A DNA stretch of 64,000 nucleotides from Crocinitomicaceae bacterium (lineage in GTDB: Bacteria; Bacteroidota; Bacteroidia; Flavobacteriales_D; Crocinitomicaceae): contig JAMLHA010000007.1 of assembly GCA_023957475.1 (NCBI GenBank), positions 62,001-126,000 of the forward strand, given 5' to 3'. Each line of letters starts with the position of its first letter. Position 1 is the stretch's first letter. The notes under the pieces are model-generated. The model had not been told where the DNA came from and did not search any database. It saw only the letters and a program-made list of their open reading frames with translations. A program made the position numbers and the translations under genes. Shown here piece after piece: positions 19,072-27,936 of the stretch.

Positions 19072-22000
19072 ATGAAGAAATTAGTATCGTTTATTATTGT
19101 GATTTTTGTTTTTACCTCTTGTTTTAAAACTAGAGAAGAGCAACTATTGAATGATATTGCAGAAAAAACGGAGAATGTTAGTAACGAAGCTTATTCAAGC
19201 AATCCTGAAATAAAGGAAGTGCTAGAAAATAAGGTTGAAACACTTCCTGTTAATATAAAATCAGAGTTATTTAACTTGTTAAATGAATCTAAAAGTGTTT
19301 TAGCTGATAAAAAAGAAATGGGTAATCCAACCCAAGTTAAAATCAAAGAATCAAAAAAACACAAAGCAAAGCATGTTACTTTATTAGCTGTTCAACCAAA
19401 TCCTATACCTTCAATCGCAATGCAAATGAAGGATAAATCCATCTATAATATTCAAACGTTAGATGTCGATCAGGGGTTAAATTCTTCTGTTATACTTTCA
19501 ATGCTGGAAGATAAATCTGGAAATTTATGGTTTGGAACAAAAGGTAGAGGAGTTAATAAGTATGATGGTAAAACATTGAGGTATTATTCCATTAAGGAAA
19601 ATTTTAGTGGAGAAAATGTGTGGACCATTATTCAAGATAAAGAAGAAAATATTTGGTTTGGTACGAATGGCGGTGTAACAAAATTCGATGGCAAATATTT
19701 TACAAACTATACCAGTGAAGAAGGATTGTGCGGAAACGATATTCGCTCAATTATCCAAGATAAAGATGGTAATCTTTGGTTTGGATCAAGTGATAGTGGT
19801 GTTTCTAAATTTGATGGAAACTATTTTACCAATTACAATGAAAAATCAGGTTTAGCAGGAAATAAAGTGTATTCTATTTACCAAGATAAAAAAGGAATAA
19901 TCTGGTTTGGTGCTTTTGGAAATGGTGTGTGTAAATTTGATGGTGAAACGTTCTACCAATTCAATACTAAAAATAGTGGAATTGTTAGTGATTATGTTTG
20001 GACTGTTAGTGAGGATAAAAAAGGTAACATCTGGTTAGGTTGCGCGGAAGGTTTAAGTAGGTTTGATGGAAAGTGTTTTTATAATTATACTGAAAAACAG
20101 GGATTAAGTAATACGTATATTTTATCTGTTCGAGAAGATAATGATGGGAATATGTGGTTTGGAACTTTTGGTGGTGGCGTTAACAAATTTAATGGAAAGT
20201 ATTTCAAGCCATATACGAGAAACGAGGGATTGAGTAACAATTATGTTTGGTCTATATTGGAAGATAATTCAGGTAATCTTTGGTTTGGAACTGATGGTGG
20301 TGGTGTCAATAAATTCAACCCCAATTCGTTTGTTTATTTAGCAGAAAAAGAAGGATTGAGTACTAATAATATTCGCTCAATTTATGAAGACAGAAATAAC
20401 AATTTATGGTTTGGAACTTTTGGTGGCGGTTTAAATAGATTTGATGGATCCTCTTTTACACAATATTTGGTAAATGAATCGCCAAGAAATAATTATATTT
20501 TCTCTATAAAAGAAGATAATGCAGGAACTTTGTGGCTGGGAACTTATGGTGCGGGAGTTCTTCGGTTTGATAAAAAGAATAGAACAGATACCAAGCAAAC
20601 ACAAATTAATCGATATACGTTTGAAACAGGATTGGGGAGCGATTATATTTGGCCTATCATTGAGGATAAAACTGGAAAACTTTGGATTGGAACAGAGTTA
20701 GGTGTGTCTGTATATGACGGCAAATCTTTTTCGTTGTATTCTACCAAACAAGGAGTTGGCGAAGGAAAGGTATTTTCAATTATTGAAGATAAAAAAGGGA
20801 AAATATGGATTGGATCTGATGGTGGTGGAGTTAGTTGTTATGATGGAAAACAGTTTAAGAAATATACCGAGTTAGAAGGCTTAGTCGGTAACACTATCAA
20901 TTCAATATACGAAGACAAGCAAGGATTTTTGTGGTTTGGTACAAATGATGGAATTAGCCGATTTGATGGAAAGGAATTTATTAATTACACGATAAAAGAT
21001 GGGTTAAGTAGCAACATTATTCAATCTTTTGTTGAAGATAATGATGGAAATATCTGGTGTGGAACCGCCAAAGGTTTGTGTTGTATCCTTAAAAAACAAA
21101 CGGGTAATAGTGAAACTAAGATTATCCAATTTAAGAGTGAGGATGGTTTAAAGTCAGAAACATTTTTCTTAAATTCAACATTGTTGGATAGTAAAAATAG
21201 AATTTGGTGGGGAAATGGAGAAGCCTTAACAATGTTGGATATGAACAAGTTTAAATTCAACGAAACGACTCCGATTGTTCAACTAAGTAATCTGTATATA
21301 CAAGGAAATTATTTTGATTTCAACCAGTTAAAAGCATCTATTGATAGTAATAAAATAGAAGATGATGTTATTAAATTGATTAAATTTAAAGATGTAGAGA
21401 AATTCAGTAATTTTCCAAAAGGTTTGGAATTGCCATATAAGATAAATCACTTGACGTTTAATTTTAACGCCATTGATTGGTATGCTCCGCAACAGATAAA
21501 ATATCAGTTCAAATTAGAGGGCTTGGATGAAGAATGGAGTAGTTTAACACCAGAAACCAAAGCTGACTATAGAAATTTACCTTATGGGAATTTTACTTTC
21601 CGAGTAAAAGCCATTGGTTCTGCCAACAAATGGAGTGATGTTTTTGAGTATTCATTTGTGATACATCCTCCGTGGTGGTATACTTGGTGGGCTTATACGT
21701 TATATGCTTTAGGAGCAATTGTTTCTGTGGTTTTGATTGTTTGGTTAAACGGTAAACGTTTGAGAGCAAGAGCAAATGAATTGAAAATACGTGTGGACGA
21801 AGCAACGGAAGAAATACGACATCAAAAAGATTTGATAGAAGAAAAACACAAAGAAATTACAGATTCTATCAATTATGCAGAGCGTATTCAAAGAAGTTTC
21901 TTGGCTACAAAAGATTTATTGGATGAAAATTTGGATGACTATTTTATCTTTTTTAAGCCCAAAGCGGTTGTAAGTGGAGATTTTTATTGGGCATCTAAAT

Positions 22001-22605
22001 TAAGTGATAGTAATTTTGCTGTAGTGACAGCAGATAGTACTGGACATGGAGTGCCAGGTGCGATTATGAGTATTTTGAATATTTCCTCGCTCGAATTAGC
22101 TATCAAAGAGAAATTGATTAGTCCAGCAGCGATTTTCAATTATGTTAGACATCAAATCATCAATCGTTTTAAAAACGAAAAGAGCGAACAAGGAGGTAAA
22201 GATGGTATGGATGCTTCGTTATTTGTTATTGATAGAAAAAACAATAAAATAACGTATGCAGCAGCTAATAACCCAATTTGGATTGTAAGAAATAATGAAT
22301 TGTTAGAACTTAAACCAGACCGAATGCCAATTGGTAAGTATGAAACCGATCATATTCCTTTTTCTGAAAATAGTTTTGACATCATGAAAGGAGATATTAT
22401 TTATACCATTACAGATGGTATGCCCGATCAATTTGGAGGGCCAAAAGGCAAGAAATTTAAAACGGTACAATTAAAAGAATTGCTTATTTCTATTTGTAAA
22501 TTACCAATGGTAGAGCAAAAAGAACAAATTTCTCTAGCTTTTGATCAATGGATAGGTGATTTAGAGCAAATTGATGACGTAACCGTAATTGGTGTGAAGG
22601 TGTAG
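19072..22605 (+). CDS. Lipoprotein sensor: double beta-propeller, Y_Y_Y domain and SpoIIE/PP2C phosphatase
   Basis: 1177 residues. Lipoprotein signal (VFVFTSCFK, Cys17), a ~100-residue linker, then fourteen two-component-regulator-propeller repeats (residues ~125-715; each with xxWFGTxGGGVxKFDG, from NLWFGTKG to RIWWGNGEAL), enough for two seven-blade propellers. A Y_Y_Y domain follows (~785-865), one membrane helix (about 870-892), a charged coiled coil (~895-945), and a C-terminal SpoIIE phosphatase with the metal-binding aspartates in SGDFYW, ADSTGHGVPGA, ITDGMPDQFGG and IDDVTVIGV. No kinase or DNA-binding domain is present. This is the periplasmic sensor layout of Bacteroidetes hybrid two-component systems with the kinase replaced by a Ser/Thr phosphatase. 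Ligand and target are unknown; neighbours are the divergent DUF285 genes. Confidence 0.9.
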   Translation: MKKLVSFIIVIFVFTSCFKTREEQLLNDIAEKTENVSNEAYSSNPEIKEVLENKVETLPVNIKSELFNLLNESKSVLADKKEMGNPTQVKIKESKKHKAKHVTLLAVQPNPIPSIAMQMKDKSIYNIQTLDVDQGLNSSVILSMLEDKSGNLWFGTKGRGVNKYDGKTLRYYSIKENFSGENVWTIIQDKEENIWFGTNGGVTKFDGKYFTNYTSEEGLCGNDIRSIIQDKDGNLWFGSSDSGVSKFDGNYFTNYNEKSGLAGNKVYSIYQDKKGIIWFGAFGNGVCKFDGETFYQFNTKNSGIVSDYVWTVSEDKKGNIWLGCAEGLSRFDGKCFYNYTEKQGLSNTYILSVREDNDGNMWFGTFGGGVNKFNGKYFKPYTRNEGLSNNYVWSILEDNSGNLWFGTDGGGVNKFNPNSFVYLAEKEGLSTNNIRSIYEDRNNNLWFGTFGGGLNRFDGSSFTQYLVNESPRNNYIFSIKEDNAGTLWLGTYGAGVLRFDKKNRTDTKQTQINRYTFETGLGSDYIWPIIEDKTGKLWIGTELGVSVYDGKSFSLYSTKQGVGEGKVFSIIEDKKGKIWIGSDGGGVSCYDGKQFKKYTELEGLVGNTINSIYEDKQGFLWFGTNDGISRFDGKEFINYTIKDGLSSNIIQSFVEDNDGNIWCGTAKGLCCILKKQTGNSETKIIQFKSEDGLKSETFFLNSTLLDSKNRIWWGNGEALTMLDMNKFKFNETTPIVQLSNLYIQGNYFDFNQLKASIDSNKIEDDVIKLIKFKDVEKFSNFPKGLELPYKINHLTFNFNAIDWYAPQQIKYQFKLEGLDEEWSSLTPETKADYRNLPYGNFTFRVKAIGSANKWSDVFEYSFVIHPPWWYTWWAYTLYALGAIVSVVLIVWLNGKRLRARANELKIRVDEATEEIRHQKDLIEEKHKEITDSINYAERIQRSFLATKDLLDENLDDYFIFFKPKAVVSGDFYWASKLSDSNFAVVTADSTGHGVPGAIMSILNISSLELAIKEKLISPAAIFNYVRHQIINRFKNEKSEQGGKDGMDASLFVIDRKNNKITYAAANNPIWIVRNNELLELKPDRMPIGKYETDHIPFSENSFDIMKGDIIYTITDGMPDQFGGPKGKKFKTVQLKELLISICKLPMVEQKEQISLAFDQWIGDLEQIDDVTVIGVKV

Positions 22606-22658
22606 ATAGGAAGGAGGGGGGGAGCTTAGTATTACTCTATTATTTAACAATTTTAACA

Positions 22659-22695
22659 TTTTTTTTGAAAATATATACAATATTTTCAAAAAAAA
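22659..22695. terminator. Long AT hairpin after the propeller-phosphatase gene
   Basis: A perfect 16-base stem (TTTTTTTTGAAAATAT and its inverse) with a 5-base loop, 53 bases after the stop and 26 bases before the IS982 target site. It lacks a 3' T run on the plus strand, so it may be a weak terminator or only a structural palindrome. Confidence 0.5.
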
Positions 22696-22720
22696 GTATA
22701 ATTTAGTGCTCTGAATTTAT

Positions 22721-22729
22721 TAGAACAAT
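22721..22729. repeat. Target-site duplication, left copy
   Basis: TAGAACAAT, repeated exactly at 23753-23761 on the other side of the IS982 element. The right copy contains the first two bases of the ATG of the next gene. Confidence 0.9.
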
Positions 22730-23752
22730 ACCCGTTTAGTGGATTAAATTACCCAGCCAAAGCATGCTTAATGTGATTTAATGGTTTTTGATTTTTATGA
22801 TTAATATATTGCAAAACTGTTACCGCTGTCATTTTAGATATTATTCTCGTTGTCAGCCCTGTAAATGATTTAGCGTAATTTCTTTTCATTAATAAATGGT
22901 CTGTGAGTTGCGAAAATGTTGTCTCAATTCTTTTTCTATTGTATTTAAAAATAGGTGCATACTCTTCAAAATCTTTTTGGTTACTTCTTTTTGGAGTTTG
23001 TAAATCAATTTTGGCATAGTTGAACAAATCAATTTGTTGAGAAGAACTTAAATACCCTCTATCTCCTAAAAGAAGACAATTATTTAATCCGGAATATTTT
23101 ACATCTGTTAAGTATTTTAAATCATGAACACTGGCTTTAGATAAATTCATAGAAGAGTAAACACCTCGAACTGAAATAACTAAATGAAGTTTATATCCAA
23201 TAAAGTATTGTTTATTAACCGCAGAATATCCCTTGTCTGGTGCTGTTTCAAAGTTTTCCTGACAAATCTTCAATCTATTTTCACGACTATTCTTACAAAT
23301 AGGAATAGGCATTGAATCAACTATATAGGCATTTTCACCTTCATTTAGAATCGAAGATAATGCAGTGTTAACTTTTTGAATATATCCATTTAGGTATTTT
23401 CTCCTATAATTATAACGCGTTATATGAATCAAGTTTGGAAACTCTTGTGAATAATCAGTTTTTAACTTTGACCAAAAGAAATTTTCACTGTCAATCCCTA
23501 AAGCTTCTTGACAAATCGAAAGAGTAATTATTTCAATATCAGTCATTTTTGGTTTATGACGGTAAACCTTAATGTTACCATCAAATAAACAACTTGACAG
23601 GACGGAGTTGCTTATTTCATAAATTTTGTCGAAATTTGTCTTTAAGTCATGCATAATTTAAAAAGTTAAGAATGTTTTAAATTACTGAATTTCAGTTTAA
23701 TGCATGGCTTTTTTACTTTTTAGTTATCAACAATTTAATCCACTAAACGGGT
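22730..23752 (-). mobile_element. IS982-family insertion sequence, complete
   Basis: 1023 bases with perfect 21-base terminal inverted repeats (22730-22750, beginning ACCCGTTTAGTGGATT, and 23732-23752) and a 9-base target duplication (TAGAACAAT). The only gene is an intact transposase on the minus strand. Intact ends, an open reading frame and a perfect duplication all indicate a recent insertion. Confidence 0.95.
22749..23654 (-). CDS. IS982-family transposase
   Basis: 301 residues, the usual length for the family. DDE catalytic residues are likely the Asp in AYIVDSMPIPICK, the Asp in LLGDRGYLSS and the Glu in RKRIETTFSQL. The N-terminal part includes MTDIEIITLSICQEALG, typical of IS982 transposases. 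The gene ends inside the left terminal repeat and begins ~100 bases inside the right one. No frameshift or internal stop, so it is probably active. Confidence 0.95.
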   Translation of the reverse strand: MHDLKTNFDKIYEISNSVLSSCLFDGNIKVYRHKPKMTDIEIITLSICQEALGIDSENFFWSKLKTDYSQEFPNLIHITRYNYRRKYLNGYIQKVNTALSSILNEGENAYIVDSMPIPICKNSRENRLKICQENFETAPDKGYSAVNKQYFIGYKLHLVISVRGVYSSMNLSKASVHDLKYLTDVKYSGLNNCLLLGDRGYLSSSQQIDLFNYAKIDLQTPKRSNQKDFEEYAPIFKYNRKRIETTFSQLTDHLLMKRNYAKSFTGLTTRIISKMTAVTVLQYINHKNQKPLNHIKHALAG

Positions 23753-23761
23753 TAGAACAAT
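23753..23761. repeat. Target-site duplication, right copy
   Basis: TAGAACAAT; its last two bases are the AT of the ATG at 23760. Removing the element and one copy restores the sequence TTAGAACAATGAAAAAG. Confidence 0.9.
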
Positions 23762-24062
23762 GAAAAAGAGTTTATTACTATTGCTATCTTCTTTCGTGTC
23801 TATAGGTGTGTATTCTCAGGTGACATATTCACTAGAGTTGGAATCATTTAAAGGAAAAGAACCAAAAGAAGTTTTTGAAGATATTTCTACCAATTTAGAT
23901 TATAAGAAAAGATCTATTGAAAAGGAAAATATTTTAATTTTTGAAGCTAAGCATTCCTATACTGCTGATAAAATTAATTCTATCATTTCTTCTTTTGGAT
24001 ATATAACTAAAAGAATAACTATTCTAGAAGGAGACAGAAAAAGAATAATATTTGAACACTAA
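23760..24062 (+). CDS. Small secreted protein of unknown function, start abutted by IS982
   Basis: 100 residues with a clear signal peptide (MKKSLLLLLSSFVSIGVYSQ). The mature part is charged, ~80 residues, with a beta-alpha pattern (ITYSLELESFKG-like start, KRSIEKENILIFEAKHS, DKINSIISSFGYITKRI) that loosely recalls small metal-binding (HMA-like) folds but has no CXXC motif, so I assign no function. The next gene starts 14 bases later and both probably form one transcription unit. The IS982 insertion ends at its first codon and separates it from its native upstream region, so expression may now depend on a promoter in the IS or be lost. Confidence 0.75.
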   Translation: MKKSLLLLLSSFVSIGVYSQVTYSLELESFKGKEPKEVFEDISTNLDYKKRSIEKENILIFEAKHSYTADKINSIISSFGYITKRITILEGDRKRIIFEH

Positions 24063-24076
24063 TTAATACTACAGAC

Positions 24077-26062
24077 ATGTTTAGCAAATTAAAATTAATT
24101 CCAACCATTTGTCTAATTGTTTATTTGATGTCAAATATGAATTTCACAAATGCTCAATGTACAAATACAAATGAATATCTTTCTGCTACTGCCTCAACTA
24201 CAGTAAATGAAGTTGTTACTATTTCATATTGTGCAGATCAAGGAGATTACAATATTGTTAATAGTATTGTTGCTGGTTATACCTATACACTTGGAGCTGA
24301 TTGTGGAGGATATATTACGGTAAGAAGTGGGTCTTATAATGGTACAGTCGTTAATCACGGAAATGCTCCATTAACTTTTACAGCCCCTACAAGTGGAACG
24401 TATTATATTCATTACAATACCAATAGTTCTTGTGGTACTGCTTCTACTTGTTGCGAAACAACAGTGACAAGAGTTAGTACGCCTTGTTTTAATATTATTG
24501 CTAATGGGAGTGTAGCTGCTCCAAGTGGTGGAAATACAACGACTATTTCAACTTGCCAAAGGCAAAATGAATATGCAACTATTACAGGTGCTGCTTCAGG
24601 TAATACCTATATACTTACAAGTTCTTGTGGTGGGTATATTACTATTACCTCAGGATCACCCTCTGGTACAGTTGTTTCTTCTGGTAACTCTCCACTTTCT
24701 TTTACAGCACCGTCTAATGGTACTTATTATGTACATTACAATACCAATAGCTCTTGTGGTACAGCTACAACTTGTTGTACTTCAACAATTGAACACATAG
24801 AAAATCCTCCTTGTCAAAATAATTCCCAATTTGGTAGTATAAGTGCTCCAACATCAGGAACAGCTACAATTTCATCTTGCCAGTATAGAGATGAATATTC
24901 AACAATATCAAATGTGGTAGGAGGATCGGTTTATAGTGTGAATTTAAGTTGTAGTAGTGGTGGGACATATATAACTGTGCGAATTGGATCTTATAACGGT
25001 ACAGTTGTGGCAACAGGGCCAGCTCCACTTCAATTTACTGCTCCGTCAAATGGAACGTATTATATTCATTATAATGCAGGTTCAGATTGTAGTTATGTGT
25101 CAGGTTGTTGTACGAGTACAATGACCTGCGTTTCTTGTTTAGCTCCTCCCGCAACACCACAAGATTGTGAAGGTGCTATTTTAGTTTGTAGTAATAATTC
25201 TTTTGCAGGTAATTCAAATGGAGGAGGGTTATATAGTGAATTAAATTCTGGTAATCAAGGGTGTATGTCAACTGAACACGAATCATCGTGGTATTATGTA
25301 CACGTTGGTCAATCAGGCACTCTTGAGATGACGATTAGTCCTGATAATGGGACAGATGATTATGATTGGGCAATTTGGGGGCCTTTTACCGCTGCAACAG
25401 CAGCAGCTAACTGTTCTCCTGTTTCAGATCCAATTAGATGTAGTTGGAATGCTCCACCTAGTTATGATACGGGTATGGGAAATGGGGCTACTGATACCTC
25501 AGAGGGAGCTAGTGGTGATGGATGGATAATGCCTTTAGATGTATTAGGAGATCAAGTTTATGTCTTATTAATTGATAATTTTTCTGGTTCAACAAATCCC
25601 TTTAGCCTAACATGGGGAGGAACTGCTGAATTAAGTTGTGTTCCCGTAGTTTTAGGTGTTGATATAAGTTTATTTGAAGGGACTGATATTGAGTCAAACA
25701 ATCAATTAGTTTGGAAAACAAATAGAGAGGTTGATAATGACTATTTTATTTTAGAACATTCTGAAGACGGGACTAATTGGAACATTATAAGTAAAAAAGA
25801 TGGTTTTGGATATTCAACTGAAATAAAATCGTATAGCCATTTGCATAAATATGTAACAAATACAATGAATTATTACCGCTTAACTCAAGTGGATTTCAAT
25901 GGGAATAAAAGAACTTACGGTATTGTTGTGATAGATAATAATTCTGCAAAAACTCTTTTAAGAACTTTAAATCTTTTGGGTCAGGAAGTTAACGACAACT
26001 ATAAAGGTTTGGTTATTGAATATTATGATGATAATTCAATAATTAAGAAATTTAGAAAGTAA
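24077..26062 (+). CDS. Secreted three-repeat Cys-rich protein with T9SS-like C-terminus
   Basis: 661 residues. Signal peptide to about residue 27 (MNFTNAQC). Three tandem ~100-residue repeats (about residues 28-130, 140-245 and 248-350), each with a G-Y-I-T-V-R/T-S-G-S segment and SGTYYIHYNTNSSCG or a close variant, then CC; each repeat carries several Cys, probably disulfide-linked outside the cell. A second domain starts QDCEGAILVCSNNSF and resembles a domain seen in other T9SS cargo. The last ~35 residues (TLNLLGQEVNDNYKGLVIEYY, quoted in part: LNLLGQEV and KGLVIEYYDD) look like a variant type A sorting domain. Ligand unknown. It follows the small secreted gene by 14 bases. Confidence 0.8.
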   Translation: MFSKLKLIPTICLIVYLMSNMNFTNAQCTNTNEYLSATASTTVNEVVTISYCADQGDYNIVNSIVAGYTYTLGADCGGYITVRSGSYNGTVVNHGNAPLTFTAPTSGTYYIHYNTNSSCGTASTCCETTVTRVSTPCFNIIANGSVAAPSGGNTTTISTCQRQNEYATITGAASGNTYILTSSCGGYITITSGSPSGTVVSSGNSPLSFTAPSNGTYYVHYNTNSSCGTATTCCTSTIEHIENPPCQNNSQFGSISAPTSGTATISSCQYRDEYSTISNVVGGSVYSVNLSCSSGGTYITVRIGSYNGTVVATGPAPLQFTAPSNGTYYIHYNAGSDCSYVSGCCTSTMTCVSCLAPPATPQDCEGAILVCSNNSFAGNSNGGGLYSELNSGNQGCMSTEHESSWYYVHVGQSGTLEMTISPDNGTDDYDWAIWGPFTAATAAANCSPVSDPIRCSWNAPPSYDTGMGNGATDTSEGASGDGWIMPLDVLGDQVYVLLIDNFSGSTNPFSLTWGGTAELSCVPVVLGVDISLFEGTDIESNNQLVWKTNREVDNDYFILEHSEDGTNWNIISKKDGFGYSTEIKSYSHLHKYVTNTMNYYRLTQVDFNGNKRTYGIVVIDNNSAKTLLRTLNLLGQEVNDNYKGLVIEYYDDNSIIKKFRK

Positions 26063-26075
26063 TTCAAAAAATTAA

Positions 26076-26108
26076 AAAATAGTCTACAATTCATGTAGGC
26101 TATTTTTT
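26076..26108 (+). terminator. Terminator after the three-repeat secreted protein
   Basis: AAATAGTCTACA pairs with TGTAGGCTATTT (one G-T pair) around a 5-base loop and runs into nine or more T residues. Confidence 0.85.
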
Positions 26109-26111
26109 TTT

Positions 26112-26119
26112 TACCTTTG
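26112..26119 (+). promoter_or_regulatory. -7 box of rpe
   Basis: TACCTTTG matches TANNTTTG; start of transcription near 26124, leader ~12 bases. The -33 position falls in the preceding terminator and shows no TTG. Confidence 0.5.
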
Positions 26120-26135
26120 TGAAAAACTTTCATTT

Positions 26136-26786
26136 ATGTCGCATATAGTTTCTCCTTCTGTTTTATCTTGTGATTTTGCAAACATCCAACGTGATGTTGA
26201 AATGATTAATAATTCTACCGCTGATTGGTTTCATGTGGATGTAATGGATGGTGTGTTTGTGCCCAATATTTCATTTGGTTTTCCAGTTGTGGAAGCAATT
26301 AAAAAACATGCAACAAAACCATTGGATGTACATTTAATGATTGTTAATCCAGATCAATATGTGGAGCAATTTAAGAAAGCAGGGGCTGATTTATTGACGG
26401 TTCATTATGAAGCTTGTACTCATTTGCACCGCACCATTCAAGTGATAAAAGCTAATGGTATGAAGGCTGGTGTGGCATTAAATCCACATACACCTATTAA
26501 TGTGTTGTCAGATGTTATTCAAGAATTGGATTTGGTTTTGATTATGTCGGTGAATCCAGGTTTTGGTGGTCAGAAGTTTATTCCAAATGCAATCAATAAA
26601 GTTAAACAATTAAAACAACTAATCCAAGAAAAAAACGCCAATACAATCATAGAGATTGATGGTGGTGTTAATTTGGAAACAGGAAAACAATTGTTGGAAG
26701 CAGGTGCCGATGCTTTGGTGGCTGGTAGCTTCGTTTTTAATGCAACAAACCCGACACAAACCATAGCTGATTTAAAAAATCTTTAA
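26136..26786 (+). CDS. rpe: Ribulose-phosphate 3-epimerase
   Basis: Interconverts D-ribulose 5-phosphate and D-xylulose 5-phosphate in the pentose phosphate pathway; cytosolic TIM barrel, 216 residues (normal). Motifs: SPSVLSCDFANI, HVDVMDGVFVPNISFG (metal-binding His/Asp), VHYEAC, LIMSVNPGFGGQKF and EIDGGVN with the second catalytic Asp, then ADALVAGSFVF (phosphate site). It is likely a single-gene unit: terminator and promoter lie directly in front. No terminator is evident before the next gene 70 bases on. Confidence 0.97.
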   Translation: MSHIVSPSVLSCDFANIQRDVEMINNSTADWFHVDVMDGVFVPNISFGFPVVEAIKKHATKPLDVHLMIVNPDQYVEQFKKAGADLLTVHYEACTHLHRTIQVIKANGMKAGVALNPHTPINVLSDVIQELDLVLIMSVNPGFGGQKFIPNAINKVKQLKQLIQEKNANTIIEIDGGVNLETGKQLLEAGADALVAGSFVFNATNPTQTIADLKNL

Positions 26787-26858
26787 TTTTTGGCGCGATT
26801 TATGCTGGTTCATTCCAAATGGAAGTAACAAAACAACTAATTTAACGTTACATTGGAT

Positions 26859-27932
26859 ATGAAAGCATTTAATTATTTATTGTTTTTTCTGTTATTGTTT
26901 TCCAATGGAATTTTATTTTCTCAAAATTTGGAGAATAGTGAACAAGAATTGGTGGAATTGTTGGATAATCTTCGCAATGCAAAAGATAACAACGAGAAAA
27001 AACAGGCAAATACGCTTTTTAAAGAAAAATTGGAGCAAACCATTCAATACACTGGTGCTTTTGATTATCCTTTTGCAAAACTTAAAACGTTGGGCTCGAT
27101 TAAAAGCCCAGATAATACGTTTCGTTTTTTTAATTGGAATGTGGAACAAGATGATTTGACCCAAAAATACTATTGTTACATTCTTAAATTAAACGATCGA
27201 ACAAAAGAATATAATTTAATAGAATTAAAAGATAAAAGTTTCATGTTGCCTCGTCGCCCGTCGGATATCTTGGAAGGCGATAGCTGGTACGGTGCTTTGT
27301 ATTATAAAATCATTCCTTTTAAGAAAGGATCTAAAGATGTTTACACCGTTTTGGGATGGATTGGTAATAATTCAGCAAGCACCATGAAAGTTATTGATGT
27401 GTTGACTTTTAGTGGAAAGACTGTTCGATTAGGTAGTCCCGTATTCAAAAATGGAAAAGAAATTCAAAAACGAGTGTTTTTTGAGTTTTCGAAGAAGACT
27501 TCTATGTATTTATCGTATGAAGAAAAATACAACCGTATCATTTTTGACCACTTATCACCAGAAACACCAGCATTGAAAGGAATGTATTCTATGTATGTAC
27601 CTGATTTATCATTTGATGCTTATGTTTTTGAAAATGGAAAATGGGTGTTGCGAGAAGATGTGATTGGCGTTAATGATAAAGGCCCGGAAAGTTATACTGT
27701 TGAGGTGAAAGATGAAAAAACAGGTGCAATAAAAGAGATAAAAGTTAAAAACAAATGGGAGGAACCTTCAAAAACGCATGTTGCAACAACTCCAGAAGAT
27801 CAAATGCGTGAGGAGAGTAGCCAAAAAGCAAAAGATGATAAAGAAATGAATAAAAAAATATCGTCTAAAAATACTCCACAAAGCTACAATCCTGTTAACT
27901 CAGCTAAACTAAAAAAGAAAAGAAGAAAGTAG
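26859..27932 (+). CDS. Conserved secreted protein of unknown function
   Basis: 357 residues from the ATG at 26859 (a TTG two codons upstream is less likely). Signal peptide MKAFNYLLFFLLLFSNGILF, cut near SQNLEN. The body has a helical N-terminal region, then a beta-rich part with WYGALYYKIIPF and VYTVLGWIGNN, and ends in a very Lys-rich, probably disordered tail (AKLKKKRRK). No catalytic motif is recognised; similar proteins occur in flavobacteria to my knowledge. A membrane-protein gene starts 4 bases after it, so the two are probably co-transcribed and may work together at the envelope. Confidence 0.75.
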   Translation: MKAFNYLLFFLLLFSNGILFSQNLENSEQELVELLDNLRNAKDNNEKKQANTLFKEKLEQTIQYTGAFDYPFAKLKTLGSIKSPDNTFRFFNWNVEQDDLTQKYYCYILKLNDRTKEYNLIELKDKSFMLPRRPSDILEGDSWYGALYYKIIPFKKGSKDVYTVLGWIGNNSASTMKVIDVLTFSGKTVRLGSPVFKNGKEIQKRVFFEFSKKTSMYLSYEEKYNRIIFDHLSPETPALKGMYSMYVPDLSFDAYVFENGKWVLREDVIGVNDKGPESYTVEVKDEKTGAIKEIKVKNKWEEPSKTHVATTPEDQMREESSQKAKDDKEMNKKISSKNTPQSYNPVNSAKLKKKRRK

Positions 27933-27936
27933 TAAC

